A DNA stretch of 64,000 nt from Microbacterium sp. SS28 (GTDB lineage Bacteria > Actinomycetota > Actinomycetes > Actinomycetales > Microbacteriaceae), in the NCBI RefSeq assembly GCF_022761035.1, contig NZ_JAKWJP010000003.1:62001-126000 (forward strand). Reading direction: 5' to 3'. The translations under genes and the position numbers were made by a program. The notes below the pieces were generated by a model. The model made no database searches. It saw only the letters and a program-made list of their open reading frames with translations, and had not been told where the DNA came from. The first letter of the stretch is position 1, and each line of letters begins with the position of its first letter. Positions 43,784 to 55,212 of this stretch are shown piece by piece.

Positions 43784-44505
43784 GTCGCGTTCCAGAGCTC
43801 CCGGTAGTAGGCGATGCGCTCGGCGTCAGGGGCGATGCCGTAGGCGGCGAAGAACCCGGCCTCCCATCCGGGACCATAGTTCCACTCGAGGCTCATCAAT
43901 GCCACGGCCAGATCCGCCCAGCAGTCGGCCACGCCGAGCGCTCCGAAGTCGACGTGCCCCGCAAAGCGCCCCTGCGCGTCGACGAGCGTGTTGGGGCTGC
44001 ACGCGTCGCCGTGGCACACGACGAGACGATCGACGGCGGGTGCGCTGCCGAGTCGATCGGGAAGACGGATGCCGCGGCGCGCGGCATTCGCGACACGCGC
44101 GCGCACGCCCCAGTCGAAGGGGCACTCCGCGATGGGCAGCGTGTCGTGCAGCCGGCGCAGCCCCTCGCCGATCGCGCGGACGGCGGGCGCGGCATCCGCG
44201 ATCCACACCGGTGCCACGGCGGATTCGCCGGGGAGCGTCTCGGTGACGAGCCACTCGTGCGTCTCGTCGCCGCCCACCTCGACGACGCGCGGCACGGTGA
44301 GCCACGCGCCCGCCCACGCGAGCCGCTCCGCCTCGGCGAGGAACGAGGTCTCGGCGTTGCGCGGCCCGTGCTTGATGTGCCGGCCGTCCGCCGTGCGGAA
44401 GGTCAGGCCGCCGAGCTCGTTCGCCCACACGGGCTCGAGGGCGGCGCCCCGCGCGAGCGCGCGGACGCGCGGCGGCACCGCGACGGTCTCGACGGGGATG
44501 GTCAC
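43780..44505 (-). CDS. Aminoglycoside phosphotransferase-family kinase, APH(3')-like
   Basis: 241 residues. Catalytic loop CHGDACSPNTL (His165, Asp167, Asn172 region) and metal-binding HVDFGALGVADCWADLAV correspond to the HGDxxxxN and DxG motifs of APH(3') enzymes, which phosphorylate the 3'-OH of kanamycin-type drugs. The C-terminal WNYGPGWEAGFFAAYGI matches the antibiotic-binding end. Several residues differ from clinical APH(3'), so activity is uncertain. GTG 44505 overlaps the DUF488 stop. Chromosomal position argues for an intrinsic gene. Confidence 0.78.
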   Translation of the reverse strand: MTIPVETVAVPPRVRALARGAALEPVWANELGGLTFRTADGRHIKHGPRNAETSFLAEAERLAWAGAWLTVPRVVEVGGDETHEWLVTETLPGESAVAPVWIADAAPAVRAIGEGLRRLHDTLPIAECPFDWGVRARVANAARRGIRLPDRLGSAPAVDRLVVCHGDACSPNTLVDAQGRFAGHVDFGALGVADCWADLAVALMSLEWNYGPGWEAGFFAAYGIAPDAERIAYYRELWNAT

Positions 44506-44888
44506 GGCTCGCCGAGCAGGATCTCGCGAAGGATCTCGGCGTGGTTGCGGATCGCGTCCTGGGCGCCGTAGAGCAGCGTCGTGACGGGCTTGCCGGCAAT
44601 CGCCGCACGCAGGTCGTCGACGGCGGGACCCCGCGCCAGTTCGCCGCGGTAGGCCGCGTCGAACGTCTCCCAGTCCATGCCGTCCTGGTGGAATGCCCGC
44701 CTCAGCTGGGTCGAGGGTGCGGCCTCCTTCGCCCACAGCTCGATCGCGGCGCGCTCCTTCGTGAGCCCGCGCGGCCACAGCCGATCGACGAGCACGCGGA
44801 ACCCGTCGCCGGGTTCTGGCTCGTCGTAGACGCGCTTGAGCCGGATCTCCACTCCCTCAGTCAACTCCGCCGTCTCGCCGCGCGCCAC
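44502..44888 (-). CDS. DUF488 protein
   Basis: 128 residues. VEIRLKRVYDEPEPGDGFRVLVDRLWPRGLTKE and ELWAKEAAPSTQLRRAF are characteristic of the DUF488 (YeaO-like) family, whose role is unknown. It is the first gene of the three-gene operon. The first in-frame start is GTG 44888; GTG 44852 (right before EIRLKRVY) is an alternative that would match the family start better. Confidence 0.85.
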   Translation of the reverse strand: MARGETAELTEGVEIRLKRVYDEPEPGDGFRVLVDRLWPRGLTKERAAIELWAKEAAPSTQLRRAFHQDGMDWETFDAAYRGELARGPAVDDLRAAIAGKPVTTLLYGAQDAIRNHAEILREILLGEP

Positions 44889-44962
44889 CCCTCGCCGCTA
44901 GCCTGGAAGCGACCCCCGTGCCGGGGGCGGGCTCGCGGCAGGTAATGAGACGCAGTCCCGCC

Positions 44963-44968
44963 TATGCT
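44963..44968 (+). promoter_or_regulatory. -10 box of the acyl-CoA operon
   Basis: TATGCT. An ATG 8 nt downstream (44977) is in frame with the first gene and could serve as a leaderless start, but a strong ribosome site precedes ATG 45016. Confidence 0.5.
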
Positions 44969-45015
44969 GGGACTGGATGCCACGGCGCGGCCGATGGCTG
45001 TTCGAAGGAGAACGC

Positions 45016-45777
45016 ATGGACATCTCGGGCGCATCGGCCCTCGTGACGGGTGGCGCGAGCGGGCTCGGACTCGCGACGGCGCGACGCCTCGCGGCAGCGG
45101 GAGCCGCCGTCACGATCGTCGACCTGCCGGGCTCTGCCGGGGCATCCGTCGCCTCGGAACTCGGCGGCTCGTTCGCACCCGCCGACGTCACCGACCCCGG
45201 GCAGGTCGCGGCCGCGGTCGCGCAGGCGAGCGCCGCGGGACCGCTGCGCGTCGTGGTCAACTGCGCAGGCATCGCGCCGCCCGCGAAGGTGCTCGATCGC
45301 GAGGGCAACCCGACGCCCGTCGCGGACTTCGAGCGGATCGTCCGCATCAACCTCGTCGGCACCTACAACGTGATCGGGCAGGCGTCCGCCGCGATCGCCA
45401 AGACCGAGCCGACTGCCGGCGGAGACCGCGGCGTCATCGTCAACACGGCGAGCGTCGCGGCGTTCGACGGCCAGATCGGGCAGCCTGCGTACGCCGCGAG
45501 CAAGGGCGGGGTGCACGCCATGACGCTGCCCATCGCCCGCGAGCTTGCGCGGTACGGCATCCGGGTCGTGACGATCGCCCCCGGCATCATGGAGACCCCG
45601 ATGCTGAAGGGCCTGCCACAGGCCGCGCAGGACTCGCTCGGCGAGCAGGTGCCCTACCCGCAGCGCCTCGGGCGCCCCGACGAGTATGCACGGCTCGTCC
45701 TCTCGATCGTCGAGAACGGCTATCTCAACGGCGAGACGATCCGCCTCGACGGCGCGATCCGGATGGCCCCGAAATGA
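45016..45777 (+). CDS. SDR dehydrogenase, 3-hydroxyacyl-CoA dehydrogenase type II-like
   Basis: 253 residues with TGGASGLG (residues 10-17), NCAG, catalytic Tyr159/Lys163 (YAASK), and the insertion [24 protein letters not shown] that marks HSD17B10-like 3-hydroxyacyl-CoA dehydrogenases. It likely oxidises 3-hydroxyacyl-CoA. GAAGGAGAA 4-5 nt upstream of ATG 45016. It is followed by an enoyl-CoA hydratase, which fits beta-oxidation. Confidence 0.84.
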   Translation: MDISGASALVTGGASGLGLATARRLAAAGAAVTIVDLPGSAGASVASELGGSFAPADVTDPGQVAAAVAQASAAGPLRVVVNCAGIAPPAKVLDREGNPTPVADFERIVRINLVGTYNVIGQASAAIAKTEPTAGGDRGVIVNTASVAAFDGQIGQPAYAASKGGVHAMTLPIARELARYGIRVVTIAPGIMETPMLKGLPQAAQDSLGEQVPYPQRLGRPDEYARLVLSIVENGYLNGETIRLDGAIRMAPK

Positions 45778-45868
45778 CGCTCGGAACGCCGCGAGACGTC
45801 ACCTCTGTCCTGATCGAAGCCCGCGAAGCCGACACAGGCGAAGTCTCGCGAACCGGCAAGGAGAACGC

Positions 45869-46663
45869 ATGACCGACTCGATCCTCGTCTCGCGCGACGG
45901 CGCCCTGGCCCGCGTGACGTTCAACCGCCCCGCCGTCCTCAACGCGATGGACTTCGAGATGGGCGCGCTGTGGCGCGACATCGCGCACGAGATCACGTCC
46001 GACGACTCGGTCGGGGCCGTGATCCTGGATGCCGCAGGCCCCGCCTTCTGCGCGGGCGGCGACGTCATCGCCATGGCGCAGTCGGGGGCGGCGGGTGCGG
46101 ACGTCACGAGCGCCGCGCACACGATCCACGACGGCATCCGCACGTTCGCCCTCTCGGACAAGCCCATCGTCGCCGCCGTGCAGGGCGCCGTCGCGGGGGG
46201 AGGCCTCGGCCTCATGCTGACGGCGGACTACATCGTGGCCTCCGAGTCGGCGAAGTTCGTCAGCAAGTACGCCAACATCGGCCTGACGCCCGACCTCGGC
46301 GTCTCGACGCTGCTGCCTGCCGCGATCGGCCAGCGCCGCGCGCTGCAGCTGCTGCTGCAGGACCGCGCGATCGACGCCGCGACGGCGCTGGACTGGGGCC
46401 TCGTCGCCGAGGTCGTCCCCGCCGCCGAGGTCGCACCCCGCGCGGAGGCTGTCGCGCGATTCTGGCTCGACAATGCGACGGCGGCGTTCGGGCAGGCCAA
46501 GCGCCTCGTCCGCGTCGGCGCCGACCGCTCGTTCGAGGCCAACCTCGCCGACGAGGCGGCGTCGATCGGCGCGCGCTTCGAGACAGACGAGTCCCGTGCC
46601 CGCGTCGCGGCCTTCGCCGCGGCCTCGTCGAAGTCCGCCCGGGCCGCCGGCGCAGCATCCTGA
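45869..46663 (+). CDS. Enoyl-CoA hydratase/isomerase family protein
   Basis: 264 residues. Crotonase signatures: ALARVTFNRPAVLNAMDFEM, GPAFCAGGDVIAMA (oxyanion hole) and VQGAVAGGGLGLMLTADYIVASE. The second catalytic Glu position in the ANIGLTPDLGVSTLLP segment is Asp, so this may be an isomerase or dehalogenase-type crotonase rather than a strict hydratase. Its ribosome site AAGGAGAACGC is identical to that of the upstream SDR, suggesting coordinated translation. Confidence 0.85.
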   Translation: MTDSILVSRDGALARVTFNRPAVLNAMDFEMGALWRDIAHEITSDDSVGAVILDAAGPAFCAGGDVIAMAQSGAAGADVTSAAHTIHDGIRTFALSDKPIVAAVQGAVAGGGLGLMLTADYIVASESAKFVSKYANIGLTPDLGVSTLLPAAIGQRRALQLLLQDRAIDAATALDWGLVAEVVPAAEVAPRAEAVARFWLDNATAAFGQAKRLVRVGADRSFEANLADEAASIGARFETDESRARVAAFAAASSKSARAAGAAS

Positions 46664-46693
46664 ACCCCGGGACATCATCAACGGAGGAAGACA

Positions 46694-47533
46694 GTGACCG
46701 ACAAGCCCCTGGCCGGCAAGACCATCCTGATGTCGGGCGGCAGCCGCGGCATCGGCCTCGCGATCGCGCTGCGCGCGGCGCGCGACGGCGCCAACATCGC
46801 GCTGCTCGCCAAGACCGGCACACCCCACCCGAAGCTCGAGGGCACGGTGCACACGGCGGCGCAGCAGATCCGGGATGCCGGTGGCCAGGCGCTCCCGATC
46901 GTGGGCGACGTGCGCAACGACGACGACATCACGCGGGCCGTGCTCGAAACGCAGGGTGAGTTCGGCGGCATCGACATCGTCGTCAACAACGCGAGCGTCA
47001 TCGACCTCTCGGGCTCGCTCGACCTCGCCGCGAAGAAGTACGACCTCATGCAGGGCGTCAACGTGCGCGGCACGTTCCTGCTCTCGCGCACGGCAGTGCC
47101 GATGCTCCGCGAGAGCGCGAACCCGCACATCCTGTCGCTGTCGCCGCCGCTCAACCTCTCGCCGCGCTGGCTCGGCGCGCACACGGGCTACACGCTCGCG
47201 AAGTACGGCATGACGATGGCGACGCTCGGGCTCGCGGCGGAGTTCGCGAAGGACGGCATCGCCGCCAACACGCTGTGGCCGCGCACGACGATCGCGACGG
47301 CCGCCGTGCAGTTCGCGCTCGGCGGCGACCGCATGATGAAGGCGAGCCGCACGCCCGAGATCTACGCAGACGCGGCGTACGAGGTCATCACGAAGCCGTC
47401 GCGCGAGTACACGGGGCAGACGCTCGTGGTCGAAGACGTGCTGACGGATGCCGGCATCACGGACTTCTCGGGCTACGCGGCGGTGCCGGGCACGCCCGAC
47501 GAGCACCTGTTCCCCGACATCTTCCTCGACTGA
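46694..47533 (+). CDS. SDR family oxidoreductase, HSDL2-like
   Basis: 279 residues. SGGSRGIG loop, KTGTPHPKLEGTVHTAA, NNAS and the catalytic pair Tyr166/Lys170 (YTLAK). The long insertion and SPPLNLSPRWLGAHTGYTLAK segment are those of HSDL2-type peroxisomal/actinobacterial SDRs, associated with fatty-acid metabolism. GTG 46694 with GGAGGAAG upstream. It is the third gene of the operon and converges on the HAD gene with a 10-bp gap. Confidence 0.84.
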   Translation: MTDKPLAGKTILMSGGSRGIGLAIALRAARDGANIALLAKTGTPHPKLEGTVHTAAQQIRDAGGQALPIVGDVRNDDDITRAVLETQGEFGGIDIVVNNASVIDLSGSLDLAAKKYDLMQGVNVRGTFLLSRTAVPMLRESANPHILSLSPPLNLSPRWLGAHTGYTLAKYGMTMATLGLAAEFAKDGIAANTLWPRTTIATAAVQFALGGDRMMKASRTPEIYADAAYEVITKPSREYTGQTLVVEDVLTDAGITDFSGYAAVPGTPDEHLFPDIFLD

Positions 47534-47543
47534 GGGACGCGGG

Positions 47544-48383
47544 CTACAGGAGCCCGTGACGCTCGAACGCGTTCCACACGCCGTCGTCGTCGACGTCCGT
47601 CGTGACCTCGTCGGCGTAGGACTTCGCGGTGTCGTCGGCGTTGCCCATCGCGATCCCGACGCCGCACATCTGCAGCATCTCGAGGTCGTTGTAGCTGTCG
47701 CCGATGCCGATCGCGTCGTCCGTCGACATGCCGAGGTGCTCGGCGAGCCGCTCGATCGCGGCACCCTTGTGCACGCCCGGCATGCTGACCTCGCCGCCTG
47801 CTTCGCCGAGGTAGGGGATCGTGCCCGTGATCACGTGGAACCGGTCGCCGAGGCCGTCGCGCACGATCGCGAAGGTGCCGGGGTCGGAGCCGAAGAACGT
47901 CGCCTTCGCGATGCCCTCGGCGGGAGCCGGTCCCCGATACGCCATGCGCAGCTCGAGCGTCTTCATGTCGCGCGAGCCCGCGACATCCCGTTCCCTCGCG
48001 ATGTCGCCCTCGAAGAGCGGACGCACCCTCTCGAAGAGGTTCTCGCTCGGGTACACCTCCTCGTAGCCCTGCAGGTTGTACTCGATCCCGCGATCGCGGA
48101 GGAATGCGACGAGCTCGATCACGGCGGCGGGCGGCATCGTGAAGCCCGCGACGAGATCGTCGCCGAACTCGACGAAGCCGCCGCCCGCGGTCACGGCGCC
48201 GTCGAAGCCGATCGCGGCGACCGAGTCGGGGATCTCTCGACGCGAGCGACCCGTGCACAGGTGCACGAGGTGTCCCTTGGCGCGGGCGCGGCGCACCGCC
48301 TCTGCGACGGAGGGGGAGAGGCGCTGGCGGTGGTCGACGATCGTTCCGTCGACGTCCAGGAAGACGAGGCGGCGAGCGGTCAC
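47544..48383 (-). CDS. Cof-type HAD phosphatase
   Basis: 279 residues. HAD motif I VFLDVDGTIVD, motif II HLCTGRSRREI, and motif IV IGDSYNDLEML with GNADDTAKSYA and DEVTTDVDDDGV, typical of Cof/YbiV sugar-phosphate phosphatases with a C2 cap. As the last gene of the beta-glucoside operon, it likely hydrolyses a sugar phosphate produced by it. GTG 48383 is chosen for the GAGGAG 6-8 nt upstream; an upstream GTG at 48440 lacks one. Confidence 0.86.
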   Translation of the reverse strand: MTARRLVFLDVDGTIVDHRQRLSPSVAEAVRRARAKGHLVHLCTGRSRREIPDSVAAIGFDGAVTAGGGFVEFGDDLVAGFTMPPAAVIELVAFLRDRGIEYNLQGYEEVYPSENLFERVRPLFEGDIARERDVAGSRDMKTLELRMAYRGPAPAEGIAKATFFGSDPGTFAIVRDGLGDRFHVITGTIPYLGEAGGEVSMPGVHKGAAIERLAEHLGMSTDDAIGIGDSYNDLEMLQMCGVGIAMGNADDTAKSYADEVTTDVDDDGVWNAFERHGLL

Positions 48384-48469
48384 AGGATTCTCCTCGGAAT
48401 CGATGAGGTGCCGGATGCCGTCATCGGCGGCATCCGGCACCCTCTGTCGTTCTGTTCAGTCTGCGGCGG

Positions 48470-51948
<3,479 letters not shown>

Positions 51949-51954
<6 letters not shown>

Positions 51955-51977
51955 GCCCGCTCGCGCGGTAACAATCC
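51949..51977 (-). promoter_or_regulatory. Ribonucleic antiterminator (RAT) for BglG/LicT
   Basis: A 29-nt element on the minus strand reading GGATTGTTACCGC, a GCGA loop and GCGGGCAAAACC. It matches the known RAT (GGATTGTTACTG...GCAGGCAAAACC) with only a compensatory change in the upper stem. It starts 34 nt after the antiterminator stop codon. Bound BglG dimer would stabilise it and block the terminator. Confidence 0.95.
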
Positions 51978-52010
51978 GGATATCTCGGCAGGACGGAAGC
52001 CCTGCGTCGG

Positions 52011-52910
52011 TCACCCTAGCACGCCGCCACCGGCCGTGTCACGCGCGACCTGACCCGCCAGCCGCTCGACGTGCACGATGAGGTACAGGAGCTCCTCGTC
52101 GGTGAGGTCGGATCCGGTCGCCTCGCGCACGTAGCCCTTGACCTGTTCCGCGATGCGATAGGAGCCGGGATACTTCATGCGCGCGAACTCGAAGAACGAC
52201 GTGTCGGCGCTGCGCAGCATCGACTGCGATACAAGGCGCTGCAGGAGGAACTGCACGTGAAGGATGAAGCGCGCGTAGTCGGGGCTCTCGACGTCGAGGG
52301 TGACCCCGAGTCCCGTCTCGACGGTCGCGACGACGTGCTGCACACGGCGGAACAGCTGGGCGGCAGTGCCGTTCGGCTCGTCGCGCGTCGCGTTGAGCAG
52401 GTGCATCGTGAGGAACACGGCCTCTTCGTCGGGCAGTTCGCGGTCCAGCCGCTCGCTGATCACCTCGGCCATGCGCGTCGCGGCGGCGAACTCGTGCGGG
52501 TGCAGGACGCGCAGCTCGGGCATCGTCGTCGTCGGGATCCGGATGCCGTTGTCGAGGCGCTCCAGGACGTACTGGACATGGTCGATCACGGCGATGAGCA
52601 GGCGCCGGCCGAGATCGTGGCCGAGCCGGCGCTCCGCCCCGTCGACGGCGGCGCCCACGGCCTCGACCACCGCGTACGGGACGTCGGCGAGCGTCCGTCG
52701 CACGTGTTCGGGGTCGTCGGCCTGATCGAGCACGAACGTCTTCTCGACCTTCGCCGGGTCGATCGTGTCGGACGGCTTGAGCTGGAAGCCGAGCCCCCGC
52801 CCCATGAGGACGCGCTCGCCGCCGTGCTCGTCGACGGAGATCACGACGTTGTTGTTGAGCACCTTGTGCGCGACCTCGCGCGCTCCGCGCGCTTCGGGCG
52901 GCACCGGCAT
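52011..52910 (-). CDS. licT: BglG/LicT-type transcriptional antiterminator
   Basis: 299 residues. An N-terminal CAT RNA-binding domain (VLNNNVVISVDEHGGERVLMGRGLGF, here quoted in parts: VLNNNVVIS and MGRGLGF), then two PTS-regulated PRD domains with conserved histidines (PRD1: IDHVQYVL and MHLLNAT; PRD2: LHVQFLLQRL and IVHVERLAG). When the substrate is available the protein is dephosphorylated by BglF, dimerises and binds the RAT. The gene sits upstream of the RAT, so it is made regardless of the switch. TAGACT (52917-52922) ends 6 nt before the ATG. Confidence 0.94.
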   Translation of the reverse strand: MPVPPEARGAREVAHKVLNNNVVISVDEHGGERVLMGRGLGFQLKPSDTIDPAKVEKTFVLDQADDPEHVRRTLADVPYAVVEAVGAAVDGAERRLGHDLGRRLLIAVIDHVQYVLERLDNGIRIPTTTMPELRVLHPHEFAAATRMAEVISERLDRELPDEEAVFLTMHLLNATRDEPNGTAAQLFRRVQHVVATVETGLGVTLDVESPDYARFILHVQFLLQRLVSQSMLRSADTSFFEFARMKYPGSYRIAEQVKGYVREATGSDLTDEELLYLIVHVERLAGQVARDTAGGGVLG

Positions 52911-52916
52911 GCACGA

Positions 52917-52922
52917 AGTCTA
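52917..52922 (-). promoter_or_regulatory. Leaderless -10 box of licT
   Basis: TAGACT on the minus strand ends 6 nt before ATG 52910. It is the probable sole promoter of the operon, as no other promoter-like box is seen between licT and bglF. Confidence 0.6.
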
Positions 52923-52952
52923 TTGGCCGGTCCTCGCGCGGCGGTCACATCC

Positions 52953-53591
52953 TCAGTGCCGGTTGCCCGTGAAGAGCAGGATGCCGCCGAGGCCGATCAT
53001 GAGGCCGCCGCCGGTCGCCGAGAGCGTCGCGATGCGTTTCGGCGAGCGACCGAACCAGTCGCGGGCGGCGGAGGCGACGAGCGCCCAGATGCCGTCCGAG
53101 ATGAGTGCGATGACGAAGAACACGAGGCCGAGTTCGACCATCTGCAGCGGCACCATGCCCGCCTCGAGGTCGACGAACTGGGGCAGCACCGCGACGAAGA
53201 AGGCGATCGTCTTGGGGTTGGTGACGCCCACGATGAACCCCTCGCCGAGCTGACGCCAGTGCGACCGCGGCGGCGCGCCGTTCGTGGCGGCCTCCGCCGT
53301 GCGGTTGCGGTGCCGGATCGCCTGCACTCCGAGGAACATGAGGTACAGGGCGCCCGCGACCTTGACGATCGTGAAGAGCACGATCGACTGCGCGACGATC
53401 CCGCCGACGCCGAGCGCGACGAGCGCGATGACCGGCAGCAGCCCGAGGGCATTGCCCAGGACGCTCAGGAGGCCGCCGATGCGGCCGAGCGCGAGGGCGC
53501 GACCGATCGTGAAGAGCACGCTCGGCCCGGGGATCACGATGAGGACGAGGGCCGCGAGCGTGAAGGCGAGGAGGTTCTCGAGCGGGACCAC
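52953..53591 (-). CDS. LysE-family amino-acid exporter
   Basis: 212 residues. The family start LLAFTLAALVLIVIPGPSVLFTIGRALALGR with the conserved PGP turn, then six hydrophobic segments and GVTNPKTIAFFVAVLPQFV. It probably exports an amino acid or homoserine-lactone-like compound. TATCGT (53598-53603, minus) stands 6 nt before GTG 53591. It is a single gene. Confidence 0.92.
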   Translation of the reverse strand: MVPLENLLAFTLAALVLIVIPGPSVLFTIGRALALGRIGGLLSVLGNALGLLPVIALVALGVGGIVAQSIVLFTIVKVAGALYLMFLGVQAIRHRNRTAEAATNGAPPRSHWRQLGEGFIVGVTNPKTIAFFVAVLPQFVDLEAGMVPLQMVELGLVFFVIALISDGIWALVASAARDWFGRSPKRIATLSATGGGLMIGLGGILLFTGNRH

Positions 53592-53615
53592 CCTGAAACG
53601 ATAGTCCCGGCGTGC

Positions 53616-54401
53616 TCAGGGCTGCGTCGCGGCCTCGGACTGGAGCACGCGGACGGTGTCGTCGCCCGTCCACAGGAACTCGATGCGGTCACCGGGCGCG
53701 AAGCCGTCGGGGCGCTCGTCGGCCTCGACGCTGCGGTACGGCAGGCTCACGACGAGCGCCATGAAGGCGCGGAAGGCATCCGGGATGCAGCGGCTGCGCG
53801 AGATGCCGCCGTGCTGCAGGAGCACGCACCTCTCGGCCTGGACGCCGTCCGACGCGCCCGCGACCCAGAGGCTCCAGCCGTAGTACTCGCCGAGCGGTGC
53901 GGCCCACGTGACGGTCGCGGCGGTCGGGAAGACGGGGATCTCGTCCGGCGCGGGGTTGGACACCCCGAACCAGTCGTCCAGGGGAACCTCGAGCATGACC
54001 TCGGGCGCGGGCTGCTGCGCGGCGCCCGCTGCCGCGTCGGAGGTCGTCCCGATCGGCTCCTCGGGGCTCGCGGTCGGTGGGGGCGAGCCGGGCCGTGCGA
54101 CCACGACCGCCGTCGCGACGAGCGCGAGCGTCAACGCGAGCGGCCACCATCCCCCCGCACGCCGGCGGGCGGTCCGGGGCGCACGGGGTCGGGGCGAACG
54201 GGGCGGCGACTCGCTCTTCGGTGACGGAGCGCTCGCCGGACCGTCTGCCCGCGCGGGAGGGGATCCCGCATGCTCCGCGACGGCGAGCTGCTCGAGCGCG
54301 TCGAGCCGCGCGAGCGCCGCCGGGTCGTCCGCGAGGTCGGGGTGCAGACCGTAGGTCCGCTGCCTCAGATCTGCCAGCTCGGCCCGTGTCGCGGCATCCA
54401 T
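53616..54401 (-). CDS. Single-pass membrane protein of unknown function
   Basis: 261 residues. A helical cytoplasmic N-terminus (ATRAELADLRQRTYGLHPDLADDPAALARLD), a Pro/Ser/Arg-rich linker, one transmembrane helix (WWPLALTLALVATAVVVA, about 110-127), then an extracellular domain with two Cys (AERCVLLQHGGISRSRC). The beta-rich end (WSLWVAGASDG, RIEFLWTGDDTVRVL) has no match that I know. ATG 54401 follows 11 nt after the GNAT fragment, so they are co-transcribed. Confidence 0.65.
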   Translation of the reverse strand: MDAATRAELADLRQRTYGLHPDLADDPAALARLDALEQLAVAEHAGSPPARADGPASAPSPKSESPPRSPRPRAPRTARRRAGGWWPLALTLALVATAVVVARPGSPPPTASPEEPIGTTSDAAAGAAQQPAPEVMLEVPLDDWFGVSNPAPDEIPVFPTAATVTWAAPLGEYYGWSLWVAGASDGVQAERCVLLQHGGISRSRCIPDAFRAFMALVVSLPYRSVEADERPDGFAPGDRIEFLWTGDDTVRVLQSEAATQP

Positions 54402-54411
54402 CGCGTCAGCC

Positions 54412-54603
54412 TCATCGGCTCGCGAGGCGCCCGAGGTCGTCGCGCAGCTGGTAGCCCAGCTCGTCGAGGGTCTGCGTGAGCGGCGGCATGTCGGGCGTCC
54501 CGTGGATGAGGGCCTCCTGCACGAACGCGGCGCGCTGGAGCGTGAGGATCTCGCCGGCATCCTCGATCCGGATGCCGCGCACCTCGACGTCGACTGCGCT
54601 CAC
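54412..54603 (-). pseudogene. Truncated GNAT acetyltransferase, N-terminal 63 residues only
   Basis: 63 residues that reproduce the first helix and loop of a GNAT enzyme (IRIEDAGEILTLQRAAFVQEA, then TPDMPPLTQTLDELGYQL). Intact members continue into the acetyl-CoA site for about 110 more residues; here a stop follows at once and no continuation is found in any frame. The gene still has a good leaderless promoter: TACCGT (54610-54615, minus) 6 nt before GTG 54603. It is either a decaying gene or a new microprotein. Confidence 0.7.
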
Positions 54604-54642
54604 GATTCCACGGTAACCCTCGTGGCGATGACGGGCTCCGAT

Positions 54643-55212
54643 TCAGAACCCGAGGAGGAAGGCGAGCACCACGACGCCCGATGCGATCCCCGCGAGGACC
54701 ATCGACTGCCGGATGTTGCGATACTTGCGCTGCGCGACGGCCGAGAGCACGAGGAGCTGCTGGTACGTGCGCTCCGGCGGCTGCAGGCCGCGCTCCGCGA
54801 GCGCCGCCGCGACCGCCTGCGGTGACGGCATCCCGCGGATCTGCCCCCAGTAGGTGATCGCCCCGGGTCCCGGGCCCTTGCTGAGCCGAGGCCAGACGGC
54901 GAGAGCCGCCGCGACCACCGAGGCGGAGGCTGCGATGGCGCCGACCGTCCACAGGATGACGCCGAACGAGCCGAGGTCGGCGGGCGACCAACCGCCGCCG
55001 AGCATGCCGCTCAGCACGATGCTGAAGGCGATGCCGAGGCTGCTGATGAGAAGCGAGGCCTTCTGATCGGCGCGATCGATCTCGACCATGACCTCGGCGA
55101 GCATCTCGGACGCCAGGGCATGGGTCTGCGCGGCGCGCACGTCGTCGTCGGAGGGCCCGGGGGTCACGGCGGCTTCGTCGGGCATCGGCACTCCCTCGTC
55201 GGCGACGGTCAT
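54643..55212 (-). CDS. DUF5706 / Pycsar-effector-type membrane protein
   Basis: 189 residues. After a 30-residue acidic head, the pattern EIDRADQKASLLISSLG matches the AD.KAS.LL core of the DUF5706/PycTM family. Two further helices (GVILWTVGAIAASASVVAAALAVW and SMVLAGIASGVVVLAFLLGF, given here in part: GVILWTVGAIAA and SGVVVLAFLLGF) and an LSAVAQRKYRNIRQS linker complete it. PycTM proteins are membrane effectors of Pycsar anti-phage systems. Its ATG overlaps the stop of the giant protease gene by ATGA. A second start at 55185 with GAGGGAG is possible. Confidence 0.78.
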   Translation of the reverse strand: MTVADEGVPMPDEAAVTPGPSDDDVRAAQTHALASEMLAEVMVEIDRADQKASLLISSLGIAFSIVLSGMLGGGWSPADLGSFGVILWTVGAIAASASVVAAALAVWPRLSKGPGPGAITYWGQIRGMPSPQAVAAALAERGLQPPERTYQQLLVLSAVAQRKYRNIRQSMVLAGIASGVVVLAFLLGF

